Shown in pieces: positions 1-7,968 of a stretch of 22,080 bases of DNA. The translations under genes were made by a program, and so were the position numbers. Each line of letters starts with the position of its first letter. The first letter of the stretch is position 1. Below the pieces are notes generated by a model. That model saw nothing but the letters and a program-made list of their open reading frames with translations, was not told where the DNA came from and did no database searches. This DNA comes from CAZEER01 sp964586315 (GTDB lineage Bacteria; Fidelibacterota; Marinisomatia; Marinisomatales; UBA1611): assembly GCA_964586315.1 (NCBI GenBank), contig CAZPHE010000034.1, positions 1 to 22,080 on the forward strand, written 5' to 3'.

Positions 1-1
1 T

Positions 2-19
2 GCAAATCTAACATTTTAG
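2..19 (+). CDS. Possible 3' end of atpH (ATP synthase delta subunit), partial
   Basis: The first bases hold a short open stretch in frame 2 that reads Ala-Asn-Leu-Thr-Phe and ends with TAG at 17-19, six bases before the atpA start. In most bacteria the delta subunit gene lies directly before atpA, and delta subunits often end with a short hydrophobic tail. Five codons cannot identify a gene, so this rests almost entirely on gene order. It could also be untranslated leader. Confidence 0.25.
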   Translation, partial: ANLTF

Positions 20-25
20 GAAATT

Positions 26-1549
26 ATGGAAATAAAAACTGATCAATTAACACAATTACTTCGAGAACAAATTGAGAAATTTGATGGCTCAGTTGACATC
101 TCAGAAGTAGGCGAAGTTATTGAGGTCGGAGACGGTGTTACCCGTGTCTCAGGTCTTGAGAACGTAATGAGTTCTGAGTTGGTAGAGCTCCCAAATGGTG
201 TTTTTGGAATGGCGTTAAATCTTGAAGAGGATAATGTGGGACTTGTACTCTTTGGGGAATCTCGTTTGGTCAAAGAAGGGGACCTTGCTAAAAGAACAGG
301 TCGTGTAGTAGAAGTGCCTGTTGGAAATGCTATGCTTGGTAGAGTGGTCAATCCCTTAGGGCAAGCTATTGATGGTAAAGGAACGATTAATACAGAGCAT
401 TCATTGCCTATAGAAAGAAAAGCATTGGGTGTTATGGCACGACATCCTGTTAAAGAGCCGTTACAGACAGGTATTAAAGCGATTGATAGTATGATACCTA
501 TTGGTAGAGGGCAGAGGGAATTGATAATTGGTGACCGCCAAACAGGTAAAACAGCTGTTGCGATAGATACCATTATCAATCAAAAATACACTCATAATAC
601 AGATAATCCTGTCTATTGTATCTATGTAGCAATTGGACAGAAAGCCTCAACAGTTGCTGCATTGGTTAAAGAATTAGAGGATAATGGAGCAATGGAATAC
701 ACGACAGTTGTAGCAGCCAATGCATCTGATCCTGCACCAATGCAATATATTGCACCTTATGCTGGTGCTGCAATGGGTGAATATTTTAGAGATAATGGTA
801 AACATGCTCTTATTGTTTATGACGATCTTTCAAAACAGGCAGTAGCATATCGTCAAATGTCTTTGGTATTACGTCGTCCTCCAGGAAGAGAAGCATTCCC
901 TGGAGATGTTTTTTACTTGCATAGTCGATTATTAGAACGTGCATCAAAACTCTCTCAGGACCTTGGTGGTGGCTCATTAACAGCATTACCTATTATCGAG
1001 ACTCAAGAAGGTGATGTGTCTGCATACATACCAACAAATGTTATATCTATTACCGATGGTCAGATCTATTTGGAAACAAATCTATTCAACTCAGGAATAA
1101 GGCCTGCTATTGATGTGGGTCTATCCGTTTCTAGAGTAGGTGGTAATGCCCAGATCAAAGCAATGAAATCTGTTGCAGGAACCTTACGTTTGGACCTTGC
1201 ACAATACAGAGAGTTGGAAGCATTTGCAAAATTTGGTTCTGATCTAGATCAAGCAACACTAGCTCAACTTGTTCGTGGAGAACGAATGGTCGAGATATTA
1301 AAACAGAATCAATATGTACCAATGGATGTGGAAAAACAAGTGGTCATAATATTTTCAGCTTCTAAAGGTCATTTAGATGATCTTCCAGTCGAACAAATAT
1401 CAGATTTTGAATCCGGTCTATTTGAATATCTAGATGCAAACGCAAAAGACAGTCTTGACTCTATTGTGAGTGAAGGTACAATCAGTGATGAAACAGCAGA
1501 AAAACTTGAAAAGGCTATTAAAGATTATAAGGGAGGATTTAACGCATAA
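26..1549 (+). CDS. atpA: F-type ATP synthase subunit alpha
   Basis: This is the non-catalytic nucleotide-binding subunit of the F1 head, which alternates with beta in the alpha3beta3 ring on the cytoplasmic side of the membrane. The 507 residues match the usual family length. An N-terminal beta-barrel is followed by the nucleotide-binding domain, with a Walker A loop GDRQTGKT at 169-176, a Walker B strand ALIVYDDL at 261-268, and the conserved arginine in SVSRVGG (R370) that reaches into the neighbouring catalytic site. The C-terminal helical domain is complete. The ATG at 26 is preceded by TTAGGA at 16-21 as a ribosome binding site. It heads the part of the ATP synthase operon visible here, and atpG begins six bases after its stop. 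Nothing in it looks damaged or unusual. Confidence 0.98.
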   Translation: MEIKTDQLTQLLREQIEKFDGSVDISEVGEVIEVGDGVTRVSGLENVMSSELVELPNGVFGMALNLEEDNVGLVLFGESRLVKEGDLAKRTGRVVEVPVGNAMLGRVVNPLGQAIDGKGTINTEHSLPIERKALGVMARHPVKEPLQTGIKAIDSMIPIGRGQRELIIGDRQTGKTAVAIDTIINQKYTHNTDNPVYCIYVAIGQKASTVAALVKELEDNGAMEYTTVVAANASDPAPMQYIAPYAGAAMGEYFRDNGKHALIVYDDLSKQAVAYRQMSLVLRRPPGREAFPGDVFYLHSRLLERASKLSQDLGGGSLTALPIIETQEGDVSAYIPTNVISITDGQIYLETNLFNSGIRPAIDVGLSVSRVGGNAQIKAMKSVAGTLRLDLAQYRELEAFAKFGSDLDQATLAQLVRGERMVEILKQNQYVPMDVEKQVVIIFSASKGHLDDLPVEQISDFESGLFEYLDANAKDSLDSIVSEGTISDETAEKLEKAIKDYKGGFNA

Positions 1550-1555
1550 TCACTT

Positions 1556-2407
1556 ATGGCTAATCTAAAGGACATACGGGATCGGATCAAATCAGTTAAG
1601 AGTATCCAGAAAGTGACTAAAGCTATGAAAATGGTTGCGGCAGCAAAAATGCGGAAAGCCCAAGAGCGTATGGAACAGGCACGTCCTTATAGTAATTCAC
1701 TCTCTGAAGTTATAGAACATTTATTGCCAGATATTGATAGGGAACGACTTCCTTTACTGGATCTAAGGGAAATAAAACGAAAAGCATATGTTGTTGTTTG
1801 CGCCGATAGAGGGCTTGCAGGCGCCTTTAACACTAATTTGCTCAAAGTTGCCCAAAAAGAGATTGATAAGTTTGGAAAAGATCAGGTGGATATTTTTTGT
1901 ATTGGTAAGAAAGCTCGTGATCATTTTGCATATAGGAATTATAACATTATAGAAAGCCATGTGGATTTCTGGGCAGAGATGGAATTTGAGAATGCCATGA
2001 TGATTGGGAGAAGTGCCATTGACCATTTTACAAACGGTGCAGTAGATGAGATACATGTTGTATATAACTATTTTGTGAATGTTGCACAACAAGAAGTGAG
2101 ATCAGAAACCCTTCTTCCATTAAATTATGAAACAAATGAAATTAGTCCATCAGACAGGTTGTATGAACCTTCAAAAGAAGAATTGGTCAATACGCTGATT
2201 CCCAGACATCTTAATGTTCAGATGTGGAAATATTTACTAGAGTCCTATGCAAGTGAGCAGGCAGCCCGTATGTTATCTATGGAAAATGCAACATCAAATG
2301 CACAGGATATGATCAAAGATCTTACTTTACAATTCAACAAGGCGCGTCAAGCAGCGATCACAACAGAAATGTTAGAGATCGTAGGCGGGGCTGAGGCCCT
2401 AGGTTAA
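1556..2407 (+). CDS. atpG: F-type ATP synthase subunit gamma
   Basis: This is the central rotating shaft of F1, linking proton flow through F0 to the conformational cycle of the alpha3beta3 head. The 283 residues are typical in length. The N-terminal helix is easily recognised (MANLKDIRDRIKSVKSIQKV, then TKAMKMVAAAKMRKAQ), as is the C-terminal helix containing SEQAARMLSMENATSNA and ending in EMLEIVGGAEAL. These two helices form the coiled-coil shaft. The start is fixed by the conserved MANLKDIR N-terminus. The best purine-rich site, GGGAGG at 1531-1536, lies inside the end of atpA and is 19 bases from the ATG, longer than normal, so translation is probably coupled to atpA, whose stop is only six bases upstream. 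Confidence 0.98.
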   Translation: MANLKDIRDRIKSVKSIQKVTKAMKMVAAAKMRKAQERMEQARPYSNSLSEVIEHLLPDIDRERLPLLDLREIKRKAYVVVCADRGLAGAFNTNLLKVAQKEIDKFGKDQVDIFCIGKKARDHFAYRNYNIIESHVDFWAEMEFENAMMIGRSAIDHFTNGAVDEIHVVYNYFVNVAQQEVRSETLLPLNYETNEISPSDRLYEPSKEELVNTLIPRHLNVQMWKYLLESYASEQAARMLSMENATSNAQDMIKDLTLQFNKARQAAITTEMLEIVGGAEALG

Positions 2408-2424
2408 AAAAAGGACATCATTTT

Positions 2425-3822
2425 ATGTCAAACAAAGGAAAAATCTCACAGGTAATGGGTGCGGTTGTCGACGTTGTTTTTGAAGATGGGCAGCTTCCAG
2501 ATATTTATAATGCATTAAAAGTTGATCGAGGCGAAGAAGGGACTCTAGTTCTTGAGGTCGCCCAGCATCTAGGCGATTCAGTGGTTCGAACAGTTGCTAT
2601 GGATTCCACAGATGGTTTGGTTCGAGGTTATGAGGTCCATGACTCAGGGGAACCTATCTCTGTCCCTGTAGGTGAAAAAACATTAGGACGACTCTTCGAT
2701 GTTCTTGGTAATACAATTGATCAAAAAGGTGATTGTAAAACAGAAAAAAAGAACCCAATACATCGTCCTGCACCAAAACATGAAGATCTAGCTACTTCAA
2801 CTGAAGCTCTTGTTACAGGCATCAAAGTTGTTGATCTAATGGAACCATATACTAGGGGAGGTAAAACAGGATTATTTGGAGGTGCAGGGGTAGGAAAAAC
2901 GGTTTTGATCCAGGAGTTGATCCGCAATATTGCTACAGAGCATGGTGGTTATTCTGTATTTGCCGGTGTTGGTGAACGAACACGTGAAGGAAATGATCTA
3001 TATAATGAAATGACTGAATCAGGTGTGATCGATAAAACAACAATGGTATTTGGCCAAATGAATGAGCCTCCAGGAGCCCGTTTGCGTGTGGCCCTTAGCG
3101 GTCTGGCAATGGCTGAGTTCTTTCGTGATGATGAAGGAAGGGATGTCTTATTATTTATTGATAATATCTTTCGTTTTACACAGGCAGGATCTGAGGTGTC
3201 TGCTCTATTAGGTCGTATGCCTTCAGCTGTAGGTTACCAGCCAACACTATCCACTGAGATGGGTGATTTGCAAGAACGTATTACATCAACAAAAAAAGGT
3301 TCTATTACCTCTGTCCAAGCTGTTTATGTTCCAGCGGATGACCTTACTGATCCTGCGCCAGCTACTGCTTTTGCTCACTTGGATGCAACTAGTGTTCTTG
3401 AACGAAAAATTGCTGAACTGGGCATCTATCCTGCTGTAGACCCCTTAGCTTCAACTTCTAGGATCTTAGACCCAAGGATAATTGGCGAACATCATTATAA
3501 TGTAGCTAGGAATGTACAATCAGTGCTTCAGCAATATAAAGATCTGCAGGATATTATTGCTATCCTTGGAATGGATGAATTATCAGATGATGATAAGCTC
3601 ACTGTGTCGAGGGCTAGGAAAATACAGAAGTTCATGTCGCAACCATTCTTTGTTGCTGAACAGTTTACTGGAACACCAGGTAGATATGTAAGTCTAGAAG
3701 ATACGGTATCAGGATTTGATGCTATATTGAAAGGTGAAGTTGATGAGCTTCCTGAAAATGCATTTGCCTATGTAGGTACTATTGATGAAGCAATTGAAAA
3801 ACATAAAAAATCTGCTGCCTAA
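2425..3822 (+). CDS. atpD: F-type ATP synthase subunit beta (catalytic)
   Basis: This is the catalytic subunit of F1, which makes ATP from ADP and phosphate. The 465 residues are family length. The Walker A loop GGAGVGKT is at 152-159, the catalytic glutamate is in GERTREGNDLY (E184), and the Walker B strand VLLFIDNIFRFTQ begins at 241. The C-terminal lever that contacts gamma reads DELSDDD at 384-390, a mild variant of the classic DELSEED. A ribosome binding site AAGGA at 2411-2415 serves the ATG at 2425. The TAA stop overlaps the atpC start by one base (TAATG at 3820-3824), so beta and epsilon are translationally coupled. Confidence 0.98.
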   Translation: MSNKGKISQVMGAVVDVVFEDGQLPDIYNALKVDRGEEGTLVLEVAQHLGDSVVRTVAMDSTDGLVRGYEVHDSGEPISVPVGEKTLGRLFDVLGNTIDQKGDCKTEKKNPIHRPAPKHEDLATSTEALVTGIKVVDLMEPYTRGGKTGLFGGAGVGKTVLIQELIRNIATEHGGYSVFAGVGERTREGNDLYNEMTESGVIDKTTMVFGQMNEPPGARLRVALSGLAMAEFFRDDEGRDVLLFIDNIFRFTQAGSEVSALLGRMPSAVGYQPTLSTEMGDLQERITSTKKGSITSVQAVYVPADDLTDPAPATAFAHLDATSVLERKIAELGIYPAVDPLASTSRILDPRIIGEHHYNVARNVQSVLQQYKDLQDIIAILGMDELSDDDKLTVSRARKIQKFMSQPFFVAEQFTGTPGRYVSLEDTVSGFDAILKGEVDELPENAFAYVGTIDEAIEKHKKSAA

Positions 3823-4220
3823 TGAGTTCATTCAATTTAGATATTGTTACTCCTATTCGTGAACTTAACTTAGGACAAGTAACTTATGTACGATGTCCCG
3901 GGATGGATGGTTCCTTTGGTGTTATGAATAACCATAGAGAAGGTATACTTGCATTAGCAGTTGGCGAAGTAAAGGTCACTCAAGATGGAAAAGATGAGTA
4001 TTTTTCGACTGGTGGTGGTTTTGCTGAGATCATCGATAATTCAGTAAAACTACTAGTAGAATCTATTGAAAAATCAAATGACATTGATTCAGATCGTGCA
4101 CAGAGATCCCTAGATAGAGCCAAAAAAAGAAAAGTAGAAAAGGACCTTGATATGAATAATACCAGGCTTAAAGCATCTATAATGAGGGCCTTGAACCGTT
4201 TGAGAGTAGCAAAAAGATAA
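3822..4220 (+). CDS. atpC: F-type ATP synthase subunit epsilon
   Basis: Epsilon sits at the foot of the gamma shaft, connects it to the c-ring, and in many bacteria inhibits ATP hydrolysis. The 132 residues are normal for the family. The N-terminal beta-sandwich (about 1-85) carries the recognisable core GSFGVMNNHREGILAL and the VKVTQDGKDEYFSTGGGFAEI segment. The C-terminal part is a highly basic two-helix region (about 90-132) ending in LNRLRVAKR. Its ATG overlaps the atpD stop. It is the last gene of the operon, followed 17 bases later by an intrinsic terminator. Confidence 0.95.
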   Translation: MSSFNLDIVTPIRELNLGQVTYVRCPGMDGSFGVMNNHREGILALAVGEVKVTQDGKDEYFSTGGGFAEIIDNSVKLLVESIEKSNDIDSDRAQRSLDRAKKRKVEKDLDMNNTRLKASIMRALNRLRVAKR

Positions 4221-4237
4221 TTAATAATTCCAATCCT

Positions 4238-4270
4238 AAAAACCGCTCGTAATTTACAAGCGGTTTTTTT
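4238..4270 (+). terminator. Intrinsic terminator of the ATP synthase operon
   Basis: AAAAACCGCT (4238-4247) pairs perfectly with AGCGGTTTTT (4259-4268), giving a 10-bp stem with an 11-base loop and a T-run to 4270. Inside the loop three more bases on each side (4249-4251 with 4255-4257) could also pair. The placement just after atpC supports termination of the atp transcript here. The A-run on the 5' side mirrors the T-run, so the structure could also act on transcripts from the other strand, but no minus-strand gene ends here. Confidence 0.85.
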
Positions 4271-4290
4271 ATATCTTAATTTAGGTGACA

Positions 4291-6048
4291 ATGTTTAAAC
4301 GAACACACAATTGTGGCGAACTTCGCAGAAGAGATGTTAATGAGACCGTTAATCTGAATGGTTGGATAAATACAGTCAGGTTACATGGTCAGGTAGTATT
4401 TGTAGACTTACGAGATCGTTATGGCAAAACACAAGTTGTATTTAATGCAAATTCCTACGATGGAGACTTTGAAGTAGTTAAAAAGTTATCTATGGAAGAT
4501 GTTTTATCTGTGACAGGTAAAGTAAGAGAGAGATCAAAGTCTGCAGTTAATCCAAATCTAAAGACTGGAGAGATAGAGGTACTTATCTCAGATTATTTTA
4601 TGTTAAATGAGGCAGCGCCATTGCCTTTTGTAATTAATGATAGAGATAGTGCAGAGGAAGATTTAAGACTTAAATATCGCTATTTAGAGCTTAGAATGGA
4701 AGTTCTTCAACATAATATCTTGACTCGTCATAATACCTATCAAGCTACTCGATCATTTTTATCTGATCATGATTTTGTAGAGGTAGAAACGCCAGTATTA
4801 ATGAAATCCACCCCTGAAGGAGCAAGAGATTATCTTGTGCCTAGCAGAATTCATCAAGGCCAATTCTATGCGCTACCACAGTCCCCGCAGATCTATAAAC
4901 AGATACTAATGATATCAGGGTATGATCGCTATTTCCAAATTGTAAAATGTTTTAGAGATGAAGATCTTCGAGCAGATCGACAACCCGAATTCACACAGAT
5001 AGATATTGAGATGTCCTTTGTTGATGAAGAAGATGTTTTTAAATATATGGAGAATATGACCCGCCATATCTTTAAAACTGTTAATGATATAGATCTTCCG
5101 GATTCATTTCCTAGACTAACATATAAGGAAGCAATGGAACTCTATGGTTCAGATAAACCAGATCTAAGGTATGGGATGCAACTTGTAGATTTAAAAAAAT
5201 TTACTGATGTTTCTGATTTTAATGCATTTCGATCAGTCGAAAGAGTGAAAGGCATAGTTGTTAAAGGAGGATCACAATATTCTAGGAAAATAATTGATGG
5301 ATTAACAGAGTTTGTCAAAAAATATAAAGCCAAAGGATTGGCTTGGATGAAATTACAACAAGATGGATTTGAAGGTGGTATTAGCAAGTTTTTTCCAGAA
5401 GATCTCCTAGACTCAATTCAAAATGAATTAGATTTAGTGCAAGATGATTTACTTTTTATGATCGGTGATAATTCATCAATCGTATTAAATGCTTTAGGGC
5501 AATTACGAAAAAAAATAGCAAAAATAGAAAACTTGGTTGATAAAGATGTATTTAAACCTGTTTGGGTAACAGAGTTTCCTTTGTTCGATTATGATGATGA
5601 AATAGGTCGATTTGTAGCCATGCATCATCCTTTTACAGCACCACGAGAACAGGATATGGAATTACTTGATACTGATCCATCCAACGCATTAAGCCGTGGA
5701 TATGATCTCACAATGAATGGATATGAAATTGCTGGTGGATCGATCAGGATACACTCTCCAAAAATTCAGAAAAAAGTATTTTCTTTGCTTGGGTTGAGCC
5801 AGGAAGAAGCTGTAGAAAAATTTGGATTCTTAGTTGAGGCTCTTACCTATGGTGCTCCACCACATGGAGGTATAGCTTTCGGGTTTGATAGGCTTGTAAT
5901 GTTATTGGCAGGCACTGAAAATATAAGAGATGTCATAGCATTCCCAAAGACAACCTCAGCGACTTCATTAATGGATCAAAGTCCAAATTCTGTAAGTAAG
6001 ACGCAATTAAGAGATTTAGGAATCACAATTAATAAATCTGAAGATTAA
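4291..6048 (+). CDS. aspS: Aspartate--tRNA ligase (AspRS, bacterial type)
   Basis: It charges tRNA-Asp with aspartate in the cytoplasm. The 585-residue length and architecture are those of bacterial AspRS: an OB-fold anticodon domain (1-105), a class II catalytic core with motif 2 FRDEDLRADRQPEFTQID (221-238), an inserted GAD domain (about 290-420) that separates AspRS from the shorter AsnRS, and motif 3 GIAFGFDRL (527-535). I chose the ATG at 4291, giving MFKRTHNCGELR, which matches the family N-terminus and has TTAGGT at 4281-4286 as ribosome binding site; an in-frame GTG at 4285 would add two residues but sits on that site. His32 lies at the position where discriminating E. coli AspRS has leucine (see findings). 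The gene starts 20 bases after the atp terminator and converges on the next gene with six bases between stops. Confidence 0.96.
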   Translation: MFKRTHNCGELRRRDVNETVNLNGWINTVRLHGQVVFVDLRDRYGKTQVVFNANSYDGDFEVVKKLSMEDVLSVTGKVRERSKSAVNPNLKTGEIEVLISDYFMLNEAAPLPFVINDRDSAEEDLRLKYRYLELRMEVLQHNILTRHNTYQATRSFLSDHDFVEVETPVLMKSTPEGARDYLVPSRIHQGQFYALPQSPQIYKQILMISGYDRYFQIVKCFRDEDLRADRQPEFTQIDIEMSFVDEEDVFKYMENMTRHIFKTVNDIDLPDSFPRLTYKEAMELYGSDKPDLRYGMQLVDLKKFTDVSDFNAFRSVERVKGIVVKGGSQYSRKIIDGLTEFVKKYKAKGLAWMKLQQDGFEGGISKFFPEDLLDSIQNELDLVQDDLLFMIGDNSSIVLNALGQLRKKIAKIENLVDKDVFKPVWVTEFPLFDYDDEIGRFVAMHHPFTAPREQDMELLDTDPSNALSRGYDLTMNGYEIAGGSIRIHSPKIQKKVFSLLGLSQEEAVEKFGFLVEALTYGAPPHGGIAFGFDRLVMLLAGTENIRDVIAFPKTTSATSLMDQSPNSVSKTQLRDLGITINKSED

Positions 6049-6054
6049 TATAAT

Positions 6055-6768
6055 TTATTGTGATTCTATTTTTGGTCTGACTAAGACCAAAAATATATAT
6101 GAAGATAAACCAACCGCACTAAATATCATACACATCACCATTATCTGATATCTAACCGCTATAAGAGGTGATATACCAGATAAAATCTGTCCAGTCATCA
6201 TTCCAGGAAGTGATACCAGACCAACAGCAAAAAGAGAATTTGTAATGGGTATCAAGGCTGCTCTTAGAGAGACACCTTTTGCAGAATCATAATTAATATT
6301 TCTATCTATCTCTGCTTTTAAACGTTCAGCTGCTAGGCTAATCCCATTCATTGAGCTTGCAAATATCATTCCTGCGATAGGTATCATATACCTTGGCATA
6401 TACCATGGCTCTAACTGTAACACAAATTGGCTTACTAATATTAATATTATACCTCCCCCACCAATTATTGATATAAATGCAATTTTAAATAGTCTTATTC
6501 GATCTTCAGAGATAGTTCGTAAAGCGATCCAACTTGCAACAAGAATCATAATAGATAGAACCAATACTATAAAAAAAGAATTATTAGATAAAAAGATATA
6601 AGATAAAAAATATCCTATCAGCAATAATTGAATTAACATCCTACCAACTGCGTAGATGGTATTTTCCCATCCTAAAGACCAACGATGAAGAATGCCACTA
6701 ACTATAACGACTGGAATAAATATAATAACCAACCTTGTGAAAGGGATAGAATTAATTGATTCATTCAT
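6055..6768 (-). CDS. fetB: UPF0014 family membrane protein, FetB/YbbM-type ABC transporter permease
   Basis: A 237-residue polytopic inner-membrane protein with about seven hydrophobic segments (roughly 11-28, 37-60, 64-82, 93-114, 126-145, 175-197 and 205-229). It carries the family signatures IPIAGMIFASSMNGISLAAERL (130-150) and LVSLPGMMTGQILSG followed by SPLIAVRYQI (185-209). In E. coli, FetB is the permease of FetAB, an ABC exporter linked to iron homeostasis and oxidative stress resistance. Here no ATP-binding FetA partner is present: the neighbour is a DUF3147 protein 33 bases upstream on the same strand, so the partner must be encoded elsewhere. The family assignment is firm; the transported substrate is only inferred. 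No strong ribosome binding site precedes the ATG, and no other in-frame start lies near the N-terminus. Its 3' end contains the inverted repeat at 6067-6095. Confidence 0.85.
   Translation of the reverse strand: MNESINSIPFTRLVIIFIPVVIVSGILHRWSLGWENTIYAVGRMLIQLLLIGYFLSYIFLSNNSFFIVLVLSIMILVASWIALRTISEDRIRLFKIAFISIIGGGGIILILVSQFVLQLEPWYMPRYMIPIAGMIFASSMNGISLAAERLKAEIDRNINYDSAKGVSLRAALIPITNSLFAVGLVSLPGMMTGQILSGISPLIAVRYQIMVMCMIFSAVGLSSYIFLVLVRPKIESQ
6067..6095. repeat. Perfect inverted repeat at the aspS/fetB convergent junction
   Basis: TATTTTTGGTCT (6067-6078) and AGACCAAAAATA (6084-6095) are exact reverse complements separated by the five bases GACTA, giving a 12-bp stem. It begins 18 bases after the aspS stop and lies within the last codons of the minus-strand permease gene. 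On either strand the T-run comes before the GC core and the A-run after it, the reverse of a normal intrinsic terminator, so I do not call it one. It could be a 3'-end RNA hairpin for either transcript or a palindromic protein-binding site. Confidence 0.6.
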
Positions 6769-6801
6769 TAGGAATTGATCTTATTAATTATAGAATTTAT
6801 A

Positions 6802-7152
6802 CTATAGTTCAATTCCAAGCCGGGAAAGTAATAATATTGTTAGACCATAACAGCTAATGGTAATGATAATTGATAAGCTAATACTTAAGTAAAAATTAAG
6901 TCCAGATTTTAATAATAATGGGAGGGAAATAAATAGTGCAAGAGAAGGGATTACCATCCATAAAATACTATTGGATAGGTTTTTAATATTCTCAATATTT
7001 TTTGTTTCAATATATAGCCAAAATATTGATAATAACGATACAAGTGGTATTGATGCAATCAGTCCACCAACGAATGTATTTTTTTTTGCAATTTCTGAAA
7101 CAATGACTATAATACCAGATGAGATAATAAGTTTCATTATAATTTGAAGCAT
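6802..7152 (-). CDS. DUF3147 family small integral membrane protein
   Basis: A 116-residue, very hydrophobic protein with four likely membrane helices (about 3-20, 27-48, 61-81 and 87-110). The pattern SEIAKKNTFVGGLIASIPL followed by a WLYIETK segment and a tryptophan early in the third helix is the pattern I associate with DUF3147, small bacterial membrane proteins of unknown function. The start at 7152 is supported by AGGT at 7159-7162 (minus strand), about six bases upstream. It lies 33 bases before fetB on the same strand, so the two are probably co-transcribed and may both act in the membrane, but no shared function can be read from the sequence. Family assignment is by recalled pattern only. 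Confidence 0.7.
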   Translation of the reverse strand: MLQIIMKLIISSGIIVIVSEIAKKNTFVGGLIASIPLVSLLSIFWLYIETKNIENIKNLSNSILWMVIPSLALFISLPLLLKSGLNFYLSISLSIIITISCYGLTILLLSRLGIEL

Positions 7153-7263
7153 TAATTAACCTAATTTGGTATAATATAGTTAGAACGTATTTCCCATGAT
7201 AAGTCTTGCATATTTTATTATTTGGATGATTTGTAATTCTAATAAGTAAGTTAAATAATATTT

Positions 7264-7968
7264 TTATTCAAAAAGTAAAGATTCATTATTTAGTAATGTA
7301 ATAGCTTTATTCTGATAAAAGAAGTTTTCTGTCATTAATTCTGGATGATCTGTTAAGTTAGTATTTACTACTTTTTTTAGCAGCTTGTGAAATTGTTCTC
7401 GATTTCCAGCTTTTTGATAATAGAATTCTGCCATTAAAACTGCATTCCCTAGGTATTCAGGATTTGCTTCTAATGCTTGATTAAAATATGTTTTTGATTG
7501 TGATAATTCTACTCCTGGGATTCGGGTATATAAAGATCCAAAAAAACGATAAGGTCCACTAAAATAATACCCTGGATCTAATGTAAGGATTCTGTGCATG
7601 ATTACTTCCAAAAGCTCGCGATGGTTAAGACGTTCTAGAGCAGGTTTTTGACCTAGATAGCCCGCAAGATTTATTGCCCACCAATATAGACCAGGCATTA
7701 CAGACTTTGGCGCATTTTCAATTCCAGACATTAATTTAAAAGTACTATCACCTATTGATTTTTCATAAACTGGTATAAATGCTGGATGATTGATTACAGC
7801 ATTTTTGCAAATTAAACTACCGTTTGAATATAAAGTATCTTGATTTTTCGGATTTTTTTCAACGAAGTAAGCGCGAGTGTAATTTATTTTACCTAAAAGA
7901 ACTGCAAGCTCAAAATCTTTAGGGCGTTGTTGATATGCAAGGGAAATAAAATGTTCTGCTTTTTGCAT
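7264..7968 (-). CDS. TPR-repeat protein resembling TatT (TRAP transporter T-component family)
   Basis: The 234-residue part starting at the first ATG is all-helical with TPR-like repeats: MQKAEHFISLAYQQRPKDFE, a middle block PGLYWWAINLAGYLGQK (92-108), YYFSGPYRFFGSLYTRIPG (134-152), then QSKTYFNQALEANPEYLGNA and a C-terminal repeat. These middle blocks match TatT, a periplasmic TPR lipoprotein encoded beside some TRAP transporters (first described in Treponema pallidum). No TRAP transporter subunits are in this window, so a ligand-binding or scaffold role is open. The true protein is probably longer: the same frame stays open 62 codons upstream and encodes a hydrophobic leader and a cysteine (see the next entry). 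The ATG at 7968 is the first standard start but has no ribosome binding site and would remove the export signal. The stop is 111 bases from the DUF3147 start. Confidence 0.75.
   Translation of the reverse strand: MQKAEHFISLAYQQRPKDFELAVLLGKINYTRAYFVEKNPKNQDTLYSNGSLICKNAVINHPAFIPVYEKSIGDSTFKLMSGIENAPKSVMPGLYWWAINLAGYLGQKPALERLNHRELLEVIMHRILTLDPGYYFSGPYRFFGSLYTRIPGVELSQSKTYFNQALEANPEYLGNAVLMAEFYYQKAGNREQFHKLLKKVVNTNLTDHPELMTENFFYQNKAITLLNNESLLFE

Noticed and set aside
43..579. Long open frame on the minus strand inside atpA (178 codons)
   Set aside because: It is antisense to a strongly conserved gene, shows no recognisable domain, and is explained by codon bias of atpA. The other antisense frames inside atpG, thiolase, acyl-CoA dehydrogenase, secA and the secreted protein were rejected on the same grounds.
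4285..4290. GTG start for aspS two codons upstream of the ATG
   Set aside because: The GTG lies on the TTAGGT ribosome binding site itself, and the ATG at 4291 gives the normal family N-terminus.
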